Notes under the pieces: generated by a model
The model's database searches: none
Told to the model about the DNA's origin: nothing
Seen by the model: the letters and a program-made list of their open reading frames with translations, nothing else
Part shown: one piece after another, positions 1-8,585 of the stretch
Numbering within the stretch: position 1 is the first letter of the stretch
Layout: each line of letters begins with the position of its first letter
Source: Dyadobacter crusticola DSM 16708
GTDB lineage: Bacteria > Bacteroidota > Bacteroidia > Cytophagales > Spirosomataceae
Assembly: GCF_000701505.1 (NCBI RefSeq)
Contig: NZ_JNJB01000018.1
Coordinates: forward strand, 19,698 to 83,697
DNA length: 64,000 nt
Reading direction: 5' to 3'
Position numbers and translations under genes: made by a program

Positions 1-394
1 GGAAAAAGTGAATATCCCTTATGAGTACCTCGACGGGCAGACCGTCGACAGAGCAGGGCGGGTGAACCGTTTCCAGAATGATCAGACTTGCCGCGTGTTC
101 CTGATGAGCTTGAAAGCCGGTGGGGTAGGACTTAACCTGACCGAGGCTGACTACGTGTACCTGATTGATCCATGGTGGAATCCGGCAGTAGAGCGGCAGG
201 CAATCGACCGAACGCACCGGATCGGACAAACCCGGAAAGTGTTTGCCTATAAAATGATTTGTAAGGATACGATAGAAGAAAAAATCCTCCTGTTACAGCA
301 AAGAAAACAAGATCTTGCTGAGGACTTGGTAGGAGGCGAATCGGGCTTTATTAAAAAGCTCAGCCAGGAAGATATTATGGGATTGTTCAGCTAA
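1..394 (+). CDS. SNF2/RapA-family DEAD/DEAH helicase, C-terminal fragment (cut by window edge)
   Basis: The reading frame is open from base 2, so this is the end of a gene that starts outside the window. About 130 residues are visible. They carry the last helicase C-terminal motifs of Swi2/Snf2 ATPases: motif V-like '[13 protein letters not shown]', then '[20 protein letters not shown]' (motif VI with the arginine finger), then the family tail 'TIEEKI'. Family members are ATP-driven DNA or nucleoprotein translocases. Bacterial ones usually have an N-terminal SWIM or SNF2 N domain, which would lie upstream. It converges with a small minus-strand gene 5 bp away. The specific role cannot be told from this piece. 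Confidence 0.9.
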   Translation, partial: EKVNIPYEYLDGQTVDRAGRVNRFQNDQTCRVFLMSLKAGGVGLNLTEADYVYLIDPWWNPAVERQAIDRTHRIGQTRKVFAYKMICKDTIEEKILLLQQRKQDLAEDLVGGESGFIKKLSQEDIMGLFS

Positions 395-399
395 GAATT

Positions 400-714
400 T
401 TAATATTTCAGCAGCTTGTTATCTGCTGTTATATTAAGCACATTCCTGCCACTGAACTTGACAGAACTTGCTTCAAGTGTGCTATCGGCGGAAGCAAATT
501 CAAAAATATCTGCAGGATCGTACAATCTTTTGTCACCACTTGAAACTTCTACACGCTCCTGATCAAATATTGGGGTGTTGACCCCATTTCTTGCAGGTGC
601 ATTGTACATTTTTTCCACACTAGCACTTCTTAGTGCTTTATAACGAGCTTGTTTTTCGAAAACACAAAGAACAAGTAAAATAGAGGCTATTAAGAGGATA
701 CGCTGATTTTTCAT
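400..714 (-). CDS. small exported or membrane-anchored protein of unknown function (104 aa)
   Basis: I do not recognise this protein. It starts with a short basic stretch and a hydrophobic segment (residues 5-20, 'ILLIASILLVLCVF'), so it is probably a signal peptide or N-terminal anchor. A polar region of about 80 residues follows, with 'DPADIFEFASADSTL' and a C-terminal part rich in V, N and K that could be beta strand. A Cys at residue 17 lies inside the hydrophobic core but has no good lipobox. The gene stands alone between the SNF2 fragment and recQ, with 145 bp upstream. A real small gene is likelier than chance because of the well-formed export signal and the ATG start. Confidence 0.6.
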   Translation of the reverse strand: MKNQRILLIASILLVLCVFEKQARYKALRSASVEKMYNAPARNGVNTPIFDQERVEVSSGDKRLYDPADIFEFASADSTLEASSVKFSGRNVLNITADNKLLKY

Positions 715-859
715 ATTAAATGCAATGTCTGGAATCTAATAAAGAAAGCCATGTACAGCATTAAGAGCAATTTTCAGGCCAGAAGGTTGTAACTGCCAGA
801 AAATTTAAATCAAAAACGTATAGGTATTTCGGGCAACAATTTTTCCTCTAAACGAATAT

Positions 860-3016
860 TTATAAAGTACTATTTTTCTCTTCCCGGATTGCGAGTGCCA
901 GGCGAATTTGTCCGTAATCAAATCTTTCTTCTAGCAGTTCGAAAAGTGGTTTGAGTGGATCGTTTTTCCCCACTTGAATCTCCTCTGCTGCTTTTACGAT
1001 AATTTGATAGGCAGATTTATCGATTAATGCTTCCAGATCGATCTGCTGGCCTTCTTCTTTCAGCTTAATTAAATGAGAAATAATGGTCGTGGCGCTGAGA
1101 TTTCTTTTTTCTGCGATTTCCCTGACAGAAAGTCCTGACTTAAACAGGTCCCAGGTTTCAATGAATGTCATGCCGGCAATGGAACGGGTACCCGGCTTGA
1201 AATTGTCACGCGCGAAATCCAGGATTTCATTGATGAAAGTCTCGCCGTATCGTCTGAACTTCTCGGCCCCGACACCTGAAATAGATTTCATCTGCATTTC
1301 GGAAACAGGTTTCTTCTGCGCCATTTCCGACAATGTAGCGTCACTGAAAACCACATAAGGCGGCACGCCCAATGCATCTGCCAATTGTTTGCGAAGTATC
1401 CGCAGCCTGTCAAACAATGCATCCTTAATTACCTCGCGCTTCGGCTTCTCCTTCGGCAGCAGTTCTTCTTCTTTCGCCTTCCGCTCCGACAGCGGAATGA
1501 ATTTGACGAGCTCCACCTTGCGTTCTCCTTTCAGGATCTGCCGGCTTAATGTGTTTAGCTTGAATGCATGAGCTTCGTCGTAAGCAATATCCATTGCACC
1601 TGAGTTGAGCAGCTGGCTGATGTACTCAGCCCATTCATCGCTTTTCAGCTCACTTCCGACGCCGAAAGTAGGGAGGCGCTCATACCCGTGCTGAATTACA
1701 TTCCGGTTTTTGCTGCCTCTCAGAATGTCCACCAGTAAACCCATTGCCACTTTCTGGTCTGTGCGTGCAATGCCTGATAGTGCCTTTTGGGCGATAATAG
1801 TAGCGTCGAAACGAGTACGCGGATTTTTGCAAACATCACAATTGCCACAATCCCGGTCAAAAGAATCATTGAAGTAATTGAGCAATACGCGCCGCCGGCA
1901 AATGTCAGCCTCGGCATACTGCTTCATCCTGTTCAGCTTCGCGTGCAGCAGTTCCTTCTGTTCATCGGATTGTTCCGAATTATTGATCATATCCTGCCGG
2001 GTAATAATGTCCATGTAGCTGTAAAAGAGTACAGTATCCGAAGGCAGACCGTCGCGTCCGGCTCGGCCGATTTCCTGATAAAAGCTCTCCACATTGGACG
2101 GAAGATTATAATGGATAACCCAACGAACATTCGATTTGTCAATCCCCATTCCGAATGCAATCGTCGCTACAATCACCTGCAAATCATCGCGCAGGAAAGC
2201 TTCCTGCACCTTCGAGCGTTTGTCGCCTGGTAGTCCGGCGTGGTAAAATTCTGCTTTGACACCCGCATTTTTAAGACTTGCTGCTACTGTTTCGGTCCCT
2301 TTTCTACTTAAACAATAGATAATCCCCGGCTGAGCAGGCCGTTTTGTTATAAATTCCTGTATTTGCTGGATGCGTTTTCTGCCAGGCAACACCGTAAGGC
2401 TGAGATTGGGACGGTCGAAGCTGGTGATAAAGGTTTCGGCATTCTCAATTCGCAATTGTTTCAGGATATCCCGCCTGGTAACTCTGTCGGCAGTTGCGGT
2501 CAGTGCGATTACCGGGACATTTGGAAAGCGCAGTTTCAGTGAGTTCAGCGACCGGTACTCCGGCCGGAAATCGTGGCCCCAGGAAGAGATACAATGCGAC
2601 TCGTCAATTGCAAACAATCCCACATTCCATTCTCTCAGCAAATCGAAAGTATTACCTGAGAAAAGTCGCTCCGGCGCAATGTAGAGTAGTTTCAGCTCGC
2701 CTAATTTGGCGCGCCACATTACACTATCCTGCTCAGAAGATGATAGTGTGGAGTTAAGGAATGCGGCAGAAACTCCATTTCCGTGAAGCGCTTCCACCTG
2801 GTCTTTCATCAATGCGATTAAAGGAGAGATCACCACGGTTAATCCTTCCCGCAAAATAGCGGGGATTTGAAAGCAGATCGATTTTCCGCCGCCAGTTGGC
2901 ATTAACACGAAGCAGTCTTTCCCCTCCATCACCGAGTCGATTATCTCTGCCTGGTGTGTACGAAAAGAGTCGTAGCCAAAATATTTCTTAAGTGCTTCCT
3001 GTTTGTCGATGGCCAT
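860..3016 (-). CDS. recQ: ATP-dependent DNA helicase RecQ
   Basis: A 3'-5' DNA helicase of recombination and fork repair, 718 aa, the length usual for Bacteroidota RecQ. Walker A 'PTGGGKS' is at residues 40-46 and the DExH box 'DESH' at 138-141, followed by 'SSWGHDFRPEY' (aromatic-rich loop) and 'LTATA' (motif III). The helicase C domain ends with 'QEIGRAGRDG' (motif VI). A four-cysteine zinc site follows (C-R-R-R ... CGNCDVC), then a winged-helix RQC domain. An HRDC domain lies around residues 535-600, and a C-terminal helix-turn-helix region ('GLSVREIAEKRNLS') of the HTH_40 type is common in this phylum. The start is an ATG 26 bp downstream of the preceding gene, so the two may be cotranscribed. 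Confidence 0.97.
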   Translation of the reverse strand: MAIDKQEALKKYFGYDSFRTHQAEIIDSVMEGKDCFVLMPTGGGKSICFQIPAILREGLTVVISPLIALMKDQVEALHGNGVSAAFLNSTLSSSEQDSVMWRAKLGELKLLYIAPERLFSGNTFDLLREWNVGLFAIDESHCISSWGHDFRPEYRSLNSLKLRFPNVPVIALTATADRVTRRDILKQLRIENAETFITSFDRPNLSLTVLPGRKRIQQIQEFITKRPAQPGIIYCLSRKGTETVAASLKNAGVKAEFYHAGLPGDKRSKVQEAFLRDDLQVIVATIAFGMGIDKSNVRWVIHYNLPSNVESFYQEIGRAGRDGLPSDTVLFYSYMDIITRQDMINNSEQSDEQKELLHAKLNRMKQYAEADICRRRVLLNYFNDSFDRDCGNCDVCKNPRTRFDATIIAQKALSGIARTDQKVAMGLLVDILRGSKNRNVIQHGYERLPTFGVGSELKSDEWAEYISQLLNSGAMDIAYDEAHAFKLNTLSRQILKGERKVELVKFIPLSERKAKEEELLPKEKPKREVIKDALFDRLRILRKQLADALGVPPYVVFSDATLSEMAQKKPVSEMQMKSISGVGAEKFRRYGETFINEILDFARDNFKPGTRSIAGMTFIETWDLFKSGLSVREIAEKRNLSATTIISHLIKLKEEGQQIDLEALIDKSAYQIIVKAAEEIQVGKNDPLKPLFELLEERFDYGQIRLALAIREEKNSTL

Positions 3017-3042
3017 TTTAGGGTCAGAATATTGTTTTTAAA

Positions 3043-5160
3043 TCAATTTAGCTCATACATGAGCTGCATTTTCAACTCACTTCGCTTGTGCCCCTGAATT
3101 TCGTTCAGGCCCGAGCTGATGGTTTCAAGATCTCTGTAATTAGTTTGTGACCAGCGGGCCCAGACCTTCATTTTCTTCGAAATGCCATAACGGAGCATAA
3201 GATAATGTCGCGTCCCCAGGTCGGAATAGGCCGGAATAGAGAATGCGTAGAGCATATCTTTTTCGTAGGCATATTGCCGGCTCTCATAATCGTCGGTATT
3301 GAACCAGGCAATGCGGCCGCTGAGCTCCACCCGTGAAAAACGCCAGGTAAGGTCCTGAATGACAAGGATCCCTTTCGACTTCTGTTTGTTTTTGGGTCCG
3401 GAATCACCTAGCTGGCATCTCGTTCGCAGAGAAAAAAGCATCGGTACTTCGTACTCAAAATTAATCATGGCAGTCCGGCGAACCGACATAATCAGGCTTG
3501 CTGCCGACGCTTTATTTTCAGGCGCATTGCGCTGCTTGTGCTTTTCGTGCAGTAATGCGTACACATTCAGCCGCTTACCAGGTTTGTAAAGACAATGCAA
3601 ATAATAGTCAAATCCGTGAGAAGGTGCATCAACCTGGAATTTTAGCCAGGGAAACCAAAACCGGTCGATATAGCCGCTGAATTGCCAGCGTCGGGAGGGC
3701 ATGAAGCGTAAACCGCCGTAAACGCCGTTCTCATTGATTGGCCGGGTGTTTTCACTGATCGGATTTCCGTAAAATGTATGAAAACTACGTCCATAATGCC
3801 GCCCCAGGAAAGTAGCATCCCACTTTTTACCCAAACTCACGATACTTCCGGTAAGTAATCCGGTGCCTCTGGACAACGAGAAAGCGCCTTCACCAAAGAA
3901 GTGGAAATTGCGCCAGCGGTAATCACCATGAACGCCGGAAATCAGGTTTTGCTTTCCTGCAAACTCAAATTGGTTATACGGCAGATTACGTTTTCGGATT
4001 GTGGTACGATAGAAAGTATGCAGCGCAGTTATGCCGATCTGGCCATTTTGTGTGAAATGGTGGAGCAAATGCGCACCGATATTCTGCTCCGGGAGGATAT
4101 TATGCTTTTCTATCTCGCTGCTGGTACGATGGTATCCGTTAATCGGAAGTGAAGTTACTACCGGCTTCTCACCTGTACTTTCCTGTATAGTCGCGTCCCT
4201 TTTTGTTTTTGAGTAAAAAAGCGAAATGTCGGTGTGCTTGCTGACAGCATAGGTACCTGCTGCGCCTCGGAAAAAAAGAGCCTCGCCGGACGAAGTGTAC
4301 GGTTTGAAGCCCAGGGTACTGCGGTACCCGGTTTTGATCACTTCTGATCCTTTTCCCAAAGAAAAACCAGCCCCAAGTACCATCCCTTGGCCAGCCTGCA
4401 TCTGATAGTCGCCGAGCACCAGATTCTTCCATCTTCCCCGGTTCATAACTTGTGCATGGAAGGATGTAAAGTCCGCGCCGAAAATATGGCGACTGCTTTT
4501 CCAGGTCCAGAGTTCCTCACCTGCATCCTTGTCCATTGTAAACCCAAAGCTGTAAGAGCCGGTCCGCGCATTGCGGTAGCGCAGGTAGGCATTGTAAGGA
4601 TTTCCTGCATATCTCGCCGCCGATTTCGAAGATGAATCCTGCGCCGAGAATCCTTTCTGCATTTCAAGTATTCTTCCGGTGCGAAACATCAGAAAATGCT
4701 GCCCGGGACTTTTTAATGCATCACGGATCGAAACGGGTTTAGGATTCAAGGTAATGAATGGAAGTAATCTGTTGATTGTGAAAAGATCGTAACCCGGAAC
4801 CGCTTGTAGTTCGTAGAGAGACAGGAATGGACCGACTTGCTCACGGTAGCTGAGCAGTGCTCTTACTTGCTGGTCGGTAAGTACCAATGTGCCTGAAAGG
4901 TCGTCGGCAGTAACCGAATTAATGTCGGGCGGATTGGTGTAAAGATGCAAAAGCGATTCGAAGAGTTCCGAATAATCAGTATCCTCGGATGGGACCGGGA
5001 ACAGCTCTGCTACGAATTGATTGATATCAATGTCCCTTCTGGGAGGCTCTTGCCCGCAGGTTGTATTCGGAAAAAAGAGGGCTGCGACAAAATACAGGAG
5101 TACGAGGCCAATGCGGCCTTTTTTGTAATAAGCGTATGCGATAAGTCCTGTATGCTGCAT
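3043..5160 (-). CDS. helix-hairpin-helix domain outer-membrane beta-barrel protein
   Basis: 705 aa. The N-terminus has a hydrophobic export signal (about residues 15-37) ending near 'TTCGQ'. A ComEA-like helix-hairpin-helix segment follows at about 75-140: 'DINSVTADDL', 'LTDQQVRALLSYREQVGPF', then 'LYELQAVPGYD'. The remaining 550 residues alternate short polar and aromatic stretches ('GFTMDKDAGE', 'HYLMLRYGIS'), as in an outer-membrane barrel, and end in an amphipathic strand ('LKMQLMYELN'). Proteins with this layout are widespread in Cytophagales, usually annotated only as helix-hairpin-helix proteins. Why an exported barrel would carry a fold normally used to bind DNA is unknown. DNA binding should not be assumed, since these motifs may serve as a plain structural module. 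It lies between nadC and recQ on the same strand. Confidence 0.75.
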   Translation of the reverse strand: MQHTGLIAYAYYKKGRIGLVLLYFVAALFFPNTTCGQEPPRRDIDINQFVAELFPVPSEDTDYSELFESLLHLYTNPPDINSVTADDLSGTLVLTDQQVRALLSYREQVGPFLSLYELQAVPGYDLFTINRLLPFITLNPKPVSIRDALKSPGQHFLMFRTGRILEMQKGFSAQDSSSKSAARYAGNPYNAYLRYRNARTGSYSFGFTMDKDAGEELWTWKSSRHIFGADFTSFHAQVMNRGRWKNLVLGDYQMQAGQGMVLGAGFSLGKGSEVIKTGYRSTLGFKPYTSSGEALFFRGAAGTYAVSKHTDISLFYSKTKRDATIQESTGEKPVVTSLPINGYHRTSSEIEKHNILPEQNIGAHLLHHFTQNGQIGITALHTFYRTTIRKRNLPYNQFEFAGKQNLISGVHGDYRWRNFHFFGEGAFSLSRGTGLLTGSIVSLGKKWDATFLGRHYGRSFHTFYGNPISENTRPINENGVYGGLRFMPSRRWQFSGYIDRFWFPWLKFQVDAPSHGFDYYLHCLYKPGKRLNVYALLHEKHKQRNAPENKASAASLIMSVRRTAMINFEYEVPMLFSLRTRCQLGDSGPKNKQKSKGILVIQDLTWRFSRVELSGRIAWFNTDDYESRQYAYEKDMLYAFSIPAYSDLGTRHYLMLRYGISKKMKVWARWSQTNYRDLETISSGLNEIQGHKRSELKMQLMYELN

Positions 5161-5184
5161 ACGCGTCTGGTATGTTGATAGAGG

Positions 5185-6048
5185 TTAAAAGGCTTTTAAA
5201 CTTAAATCCAGGCTCCGCGCCTGGTGCGTTAATGCGCCGCTTGATATTCCGTCTACTCCGGTTTCGGCGACTGCCCGGAGGGTTTTTTCTGTAATATTTC
5301 CCGAAGCTTCTGTTTCAAACCGGCCGTCGATCTTTTTCACCGCAGTGCGCAAGTCATCGAGCGAAAAGTTGTCGAGCATAATAATGTCGACCTGTCCTAC
5401 CCGCAAAACTTCATCTACCTCAGCCAGGCTCCTGGTTTCAATTTCAATTTTAAGGTCTCTTCCCGTCTCCGTCAGGTACTTGCGTGCTCCTGTAATAGCT
5501 GATTCAATTCCGCCCGCATAATCCACATGATTATCTTTCAGCATAATCATGTCGTAAAGCCCCATTCTGTGATTAACTGCGCCGCCAATCTTTACTGCCA
5601 GTTTCTCGAACAAGCGGAAATTGGGTGTGGTTTTACGGGTATCCAGCAATTTCACTGGCAGGTCTGCAACAATCGAAGACATTTGTCTGGAATAGGTCGC
5701 AATCCCGCTCATTCGCTGCATGATATTCAGTACCAGCCGCTCAGCTTTCAGGATCAATCGCGCACTACCTTCCACTATGAAAACAATGTCACCTATTTTG
5801 ACGTCGGCTCCGTCAAAAAGTAACACATCAATTTTCAATGGAGGATCATTATAAAAGGTAGCGGTCTCGTCGAAGATAATCCGGGCAACTTCTACACCTG
5901 CCAGGATACCGTCCTGCTTGACAAGTAACTTGGCACGTTTCACCGCATTTTCAGGTACGCTGGACAGAGAAGAATGATCGCCGTCGCCAATATCTTCCAG
6001 TAATGCGAGCCGGATCAGGCTACGAATTTCATGTGGGTCAGTTTCCAT
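5185..6048 (-). CDS. nadC: nicotinate-nucleotide diphosphorylase (carboxylating), quinolinate phosphoribosyltransferase
   Basis: Converts quinolinate and PRPP to nicotinate mononucleotide and CO2 in de novo NAD synthesis, in the cytoplasm. 287 aa, full family length. The N-terminal open-faced sandwich includes 'ALLEDIGDGDHSS'. The type II PRTase barrel shows 'ERLVLNIMQRMSGIAT', the PRPP and quinolinate-binding 'DTRKTTPNFR', then 'GGAVNHRMGLYDMIMLKDNH', and late 'DIIMLDNFS' and 'ETGVDGISSGALTH'. The neighbouring genes share the strand (12 bp from the upstream outer-membrane gene, 24 bp to the downstream one), so it sits in a likely operon with unrelated envelope genes. nadK lies at about 19 kb, but nadA and nadB are not in the window. 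Confidence 0.97.
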   Translation of the reverse strand: METDPHEIRSLIRLALLEDIGDGDHSSLSSVPENAVKRAKLLVKQDGILAGVEVARIIFDETATFYNDPPLKIDVLLFDGADVKIGDIVFIVEGSARLILKAERLVLNIMQRMSGIATYSRQMSSIVADLPVKLLDTRKTTPNFRLFEKLAVKIGGAVNHRMGLYDMIMLKDNHVDYAGGIESAITGARKYLTETGRDLKIEIETRSLAEVDEVLRVGQVDIIMLDNFSLDDLRTAVKKIDGRFETEASGNITEKTLRAVAETGVDGISSGALTHQARSLDLSLKAF

Positions 6049-6060
6049 AATGGTTGTATT

Positions 6061-7815
6061 TCAATAGGTTTGCTGGCGGTAAGCCATATTGTAGCGCAGC
6101 GCGATAGTCCAAATGTTGGACTTGCTTGCAACATCAGCATCAGCTGACTTGATGTTGCGGAGGAGGTAGCGCCCGTCTACAAAAAAATTGTGCGCGAGCG
6201 AATAGGAGAGCCGTAAGTCAGTAAATGCAGTGGAAGCTTTAATGCCCTGACCGATTTTCTGGTTCAGTTCTCCGTCGCGATTGAAGCTTCTGCCCTCGTA
6301 ACTTTTGGAAATATCCCCTCCATAATTCATCATCGTATTACTGCTTGGATCTTTTCCTTGGGTGGCAAGCATCACAGTACCATAGGCTGAGAGGCGGGAA
6401 GTAAGCTTGTAGCGCAGAATGGCGAGATATTCACGGAAATTGGCGCCTAGCGGATGTGCGAGCGACTGTCCATAATGCATATAATTCCGTCCCCCATCTT
6501 TATGAGAGTAAGTATAGGGGCGTACCAAATTATATTCTGCCTGCAAGTCCAGGTTAGGTACGCCGAATGCATCCACATACTTAGCGCCCAGTTGCAGACT
6601 GTATTTATTAGTCCACGATTTGCTGCCGTTGAAAAGGTATTTTGTCAAAAATTCATCGAGCACAAACTGACCGTAAACAGAAGCTTTGTTAGCCACCAGC
6701 CAGCGAAAATCAAAACCCAGCAATGCATTGTCCTCGCTACCTATATACGATTCCACATATCTGTAAAAAATGATCGGGTTCAGGTAATTGAGATCGTAGC
6801 CGCCGCCGACTGAGTCGCGGTTGAAAATCTCCGCTTCAAACACACCGATGTGAATCTTGTCTGTCAGGTTCACGCCCAAATGGTGAATAGCAGCAAATTT
6901 TTTCTTCCGCAGAAAGCCCGTGAAAGATTGGTCGATCATGCTGGTCCAAAGGTTGGTATAATGGAACCGGCCGAGCTGGGTATCCAGCCGCAAGAAGAGG
7001 TATGGGCTGCTGTTGTCAGAAAGAATCAGCGAACGGTAACCGCTGCCGAACGTATTATGGTCGTGGCCAAAGCGGAGGTTAATGCTTTTTAACGGCCGAA
7101 ATGTAATGTAGCCCCGCGCACTCAGAAAATCTTTTCCATTCCTGGTCGACTTGGCCAACCCTTCTCCGGGAAAGCTTCCGTGCTCTGACAGGTTGTTGAT
7201 ATTGTTGACGTAGGTTGGGAACCGTCCTTGATTATCAGCAACGTAAGTATAAAAGCCCAACTTTTCATTGATCATACCGCGTATCTCGACGCCCCGTGCT
7301 GTAAACCACATCGTAGAATCAGTAGTGATACCACGATCCCGACCTATGAAGTTAGTCGTGGTGAAATTGAAGTGCAGGTCAAAGTCCTTATTATGAATGC
7401 TGTAAAGGTCAGCCGGGTGATGAAAGAACTTTCTTTTCTGTCCCTTAGGTGGTACTTTGAACCAATGCAGCCGGGAAAGCTGGTCGTATTTAAGTGAATC
7501 TGTAGCGACCATTCCGTTGGTCCATTCCCAGCTGTCTTCCCGCAGGTAATCGATCGTCTCCCAGTCGCGCTCGGTGAAGTTCACGGTTCCCTCTTTAAGA
7601 ATAGAATCGGTGAGTGCAACTACTGCCTTTCTCTCAAAAGGTTTGGTATTATAATGAAAGCCTTCCGAAAGTTTGCCCCGCTTGATTTCCAGACGGTCTA
7701 TCAGATGGTAGTAGTCGTCGTTGAATGGTATAAATGAACTTTGTGCGTGTCCGTATGACAGGGATACCAGTATGATCAACAATGTTTTAAAATACCGGCT
7801 TATTCCTTGAACCAT
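6061..7815 (-). CDS. outer-membrane beta-barrel protein, Wzi/RemB-like
   Basis: 584 aa from the ATG at 7815, which gives a clean signal peptide ending near 'LSYGHAQ'. A longer reading from a TTG at 7848 is less likely. After a short alpha-rich part (about residues 30-110) the protein is barrel-like throughout, with repeated aromatic strand patterns and motifs such as 'NLRFGHDHNTFGSGYRSL' and 'GVNLTDKIHIGVFEAEIF'. This resembles the capsule-assembly Wzi-like family that includes gliding protein RemB of Flavobacterium. I base that on overall pattern, so the assignment is tentative. It ends 12 bp before nadC and may be cotranscribed with it. Gliding, polysaccharide attachment or a general porin-like role are all possible. 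Confidence 0.6.
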   Translation of the reverse strand: MVQGISRYFKTLLIILVSLSYGHAQSSFIPFNDDYYHLIDRLEIKRGKLSEGFHYNTKPFERKAVVALTDSILKEGTVNFTERDWETIDYLREDSWEWTNGMVATDSLKYDQLSRLHWFKVPPKGQKRKFFHHPADLYSIHNKDFDLHFNFTTTNFIGRDRGITTDSTMWFTARGVEIRGMINEKLGFYTYVADNQGRFPTYVNNINNLSEHGSFPGEGLAKSTRNGKDFLSARGYITFRPLKSINLRFGHDHNTFGSGYRSLILSDNSSPYLFLRLDTQLGRFHYTNLWTSMIDQSFTGFLRKKKFAAIHHLGVNLTDKIHIGVFEAEIFNRDSVGGGYDLNYLNPIIFYRYVESYIGSEDNALLGFDFRWLVANKASVYGQFVLDEFLTKYLFNGSKSWTNKYSLQLGAKYVDAFGVPNLDLQAEYNLVRPYTYSHKDGGRNYMHYGQSLAHPLGANFREYLAILRYKLTSRLSAYGTVMLATQGKDPSSNTMMNYGGDISKSYEGRSFNRDGELNQKIGQGIKASTAFTDLRLSYSLAHNFFVDGRYLLRNIKSADADVASKSNIWTIALRYNMAYRQQTY

Positions 7816-7940
7816 AGGCAAGCAAAATCTACTGTTCACACAAATCAAACTTTTGCGAAGAATTTTTAGAATTATACATCCAAATTACGTCAATGAATTT
7901 GTATTATCTTGCATGGAGTAGCTTAAAAACTGTCGATTAT

Positions 7941-8585
7941 ATGTTTTTACTAACCCAAAAACCCTCCATTGCCGATCACTATCTGGCCGAATTGCGTGAT
8001 GTAAATTTTCAAAGAGACCGGATGAAATTTCGTCGGAATATGGAGAGGCTGGGGGAGCTGCTGGCTTATGAACTTTCGAAAACATTGACCTTCAAAATGT
8101 CAAAAGTGGAGACGCCACTCGGCGAAGCTCCCTCACGTTCATTGCTCCAACCCATCGTACTCGCGACCATTCTACGCGCCGGACTGCCGCTGCACCAGGG
8201 TTTTCTGAATATTTTCGACCATGCAGACAATGCATTTATCGGCGCTTACCGCGGGCATCATATCAACGATGAGGATGAGTTTGAGGTTGAAATGGACTAC
8301 ATTACAAGCCCCGATCTTACCGGCAAAATCCTTGTACTGATTGATCCAATGCTGGCTACCGGCCGGTCAATGGAAAAAGTGTATCATGCCTTGCTGCGCT
8401 TTGGTATCCCGGCGCAAACCCACATTGCCTCCGTGATAGCCAGTCCCGAAGGCGTTGAGTTTTTGCAGCAACGCATTCCGCAATGCAGGCTGTGGCTTGG
8501 GGCAATCGACCAGAAACTGAATGAGCAATATTACATTGTTCCGGGCCTGGGCGATGCGGGCGACCTTGCATACGGAGAAAAATAG
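7941..8585 (+). CDS. upp: uracil phosphoribosyltransferase
   Basis: Salvages uracil with PRPP to UMP. I chose the ATG at 7941 (214 aa, the usual length) over an upstream in-frame ATG at 7893. The extra 16 residues are not family-like, and a promoter-like 'TATCTTGCA' lies inside that stretch. Seen in the protein: 'ILRAGLPLHQGF' with the conserved ARG-like core, 'GAYRG', the PRPP-binding loop 'VLIDPMLATGRSM', and C-terminal 'GLGDAGDLAYG', which binds uracil through its backbone. Its stop codon directly abuts that of the TonB receptor gene on the other strand, with no space for a separate terminator. Confidence 0.95.
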   Translation: MFLLTQKPSIADHYLAELRDVNFQRDRMKFRRNMERLGELLAYELSKTLTFKMSKVETPLGEAPSRSLLQPIVLATILRAGLPLHQGFLNIFDHADNAFIGAYRGHHINDEDEFEVEMDYITSPDLTGKILVLIDPMLATGRSMEKVYHALLRFGIPAQTHIASVIASPEGVEFLQQRIPQCRLWLGAIDQKLNEQYYIVPGLGDAGDLAYGEK

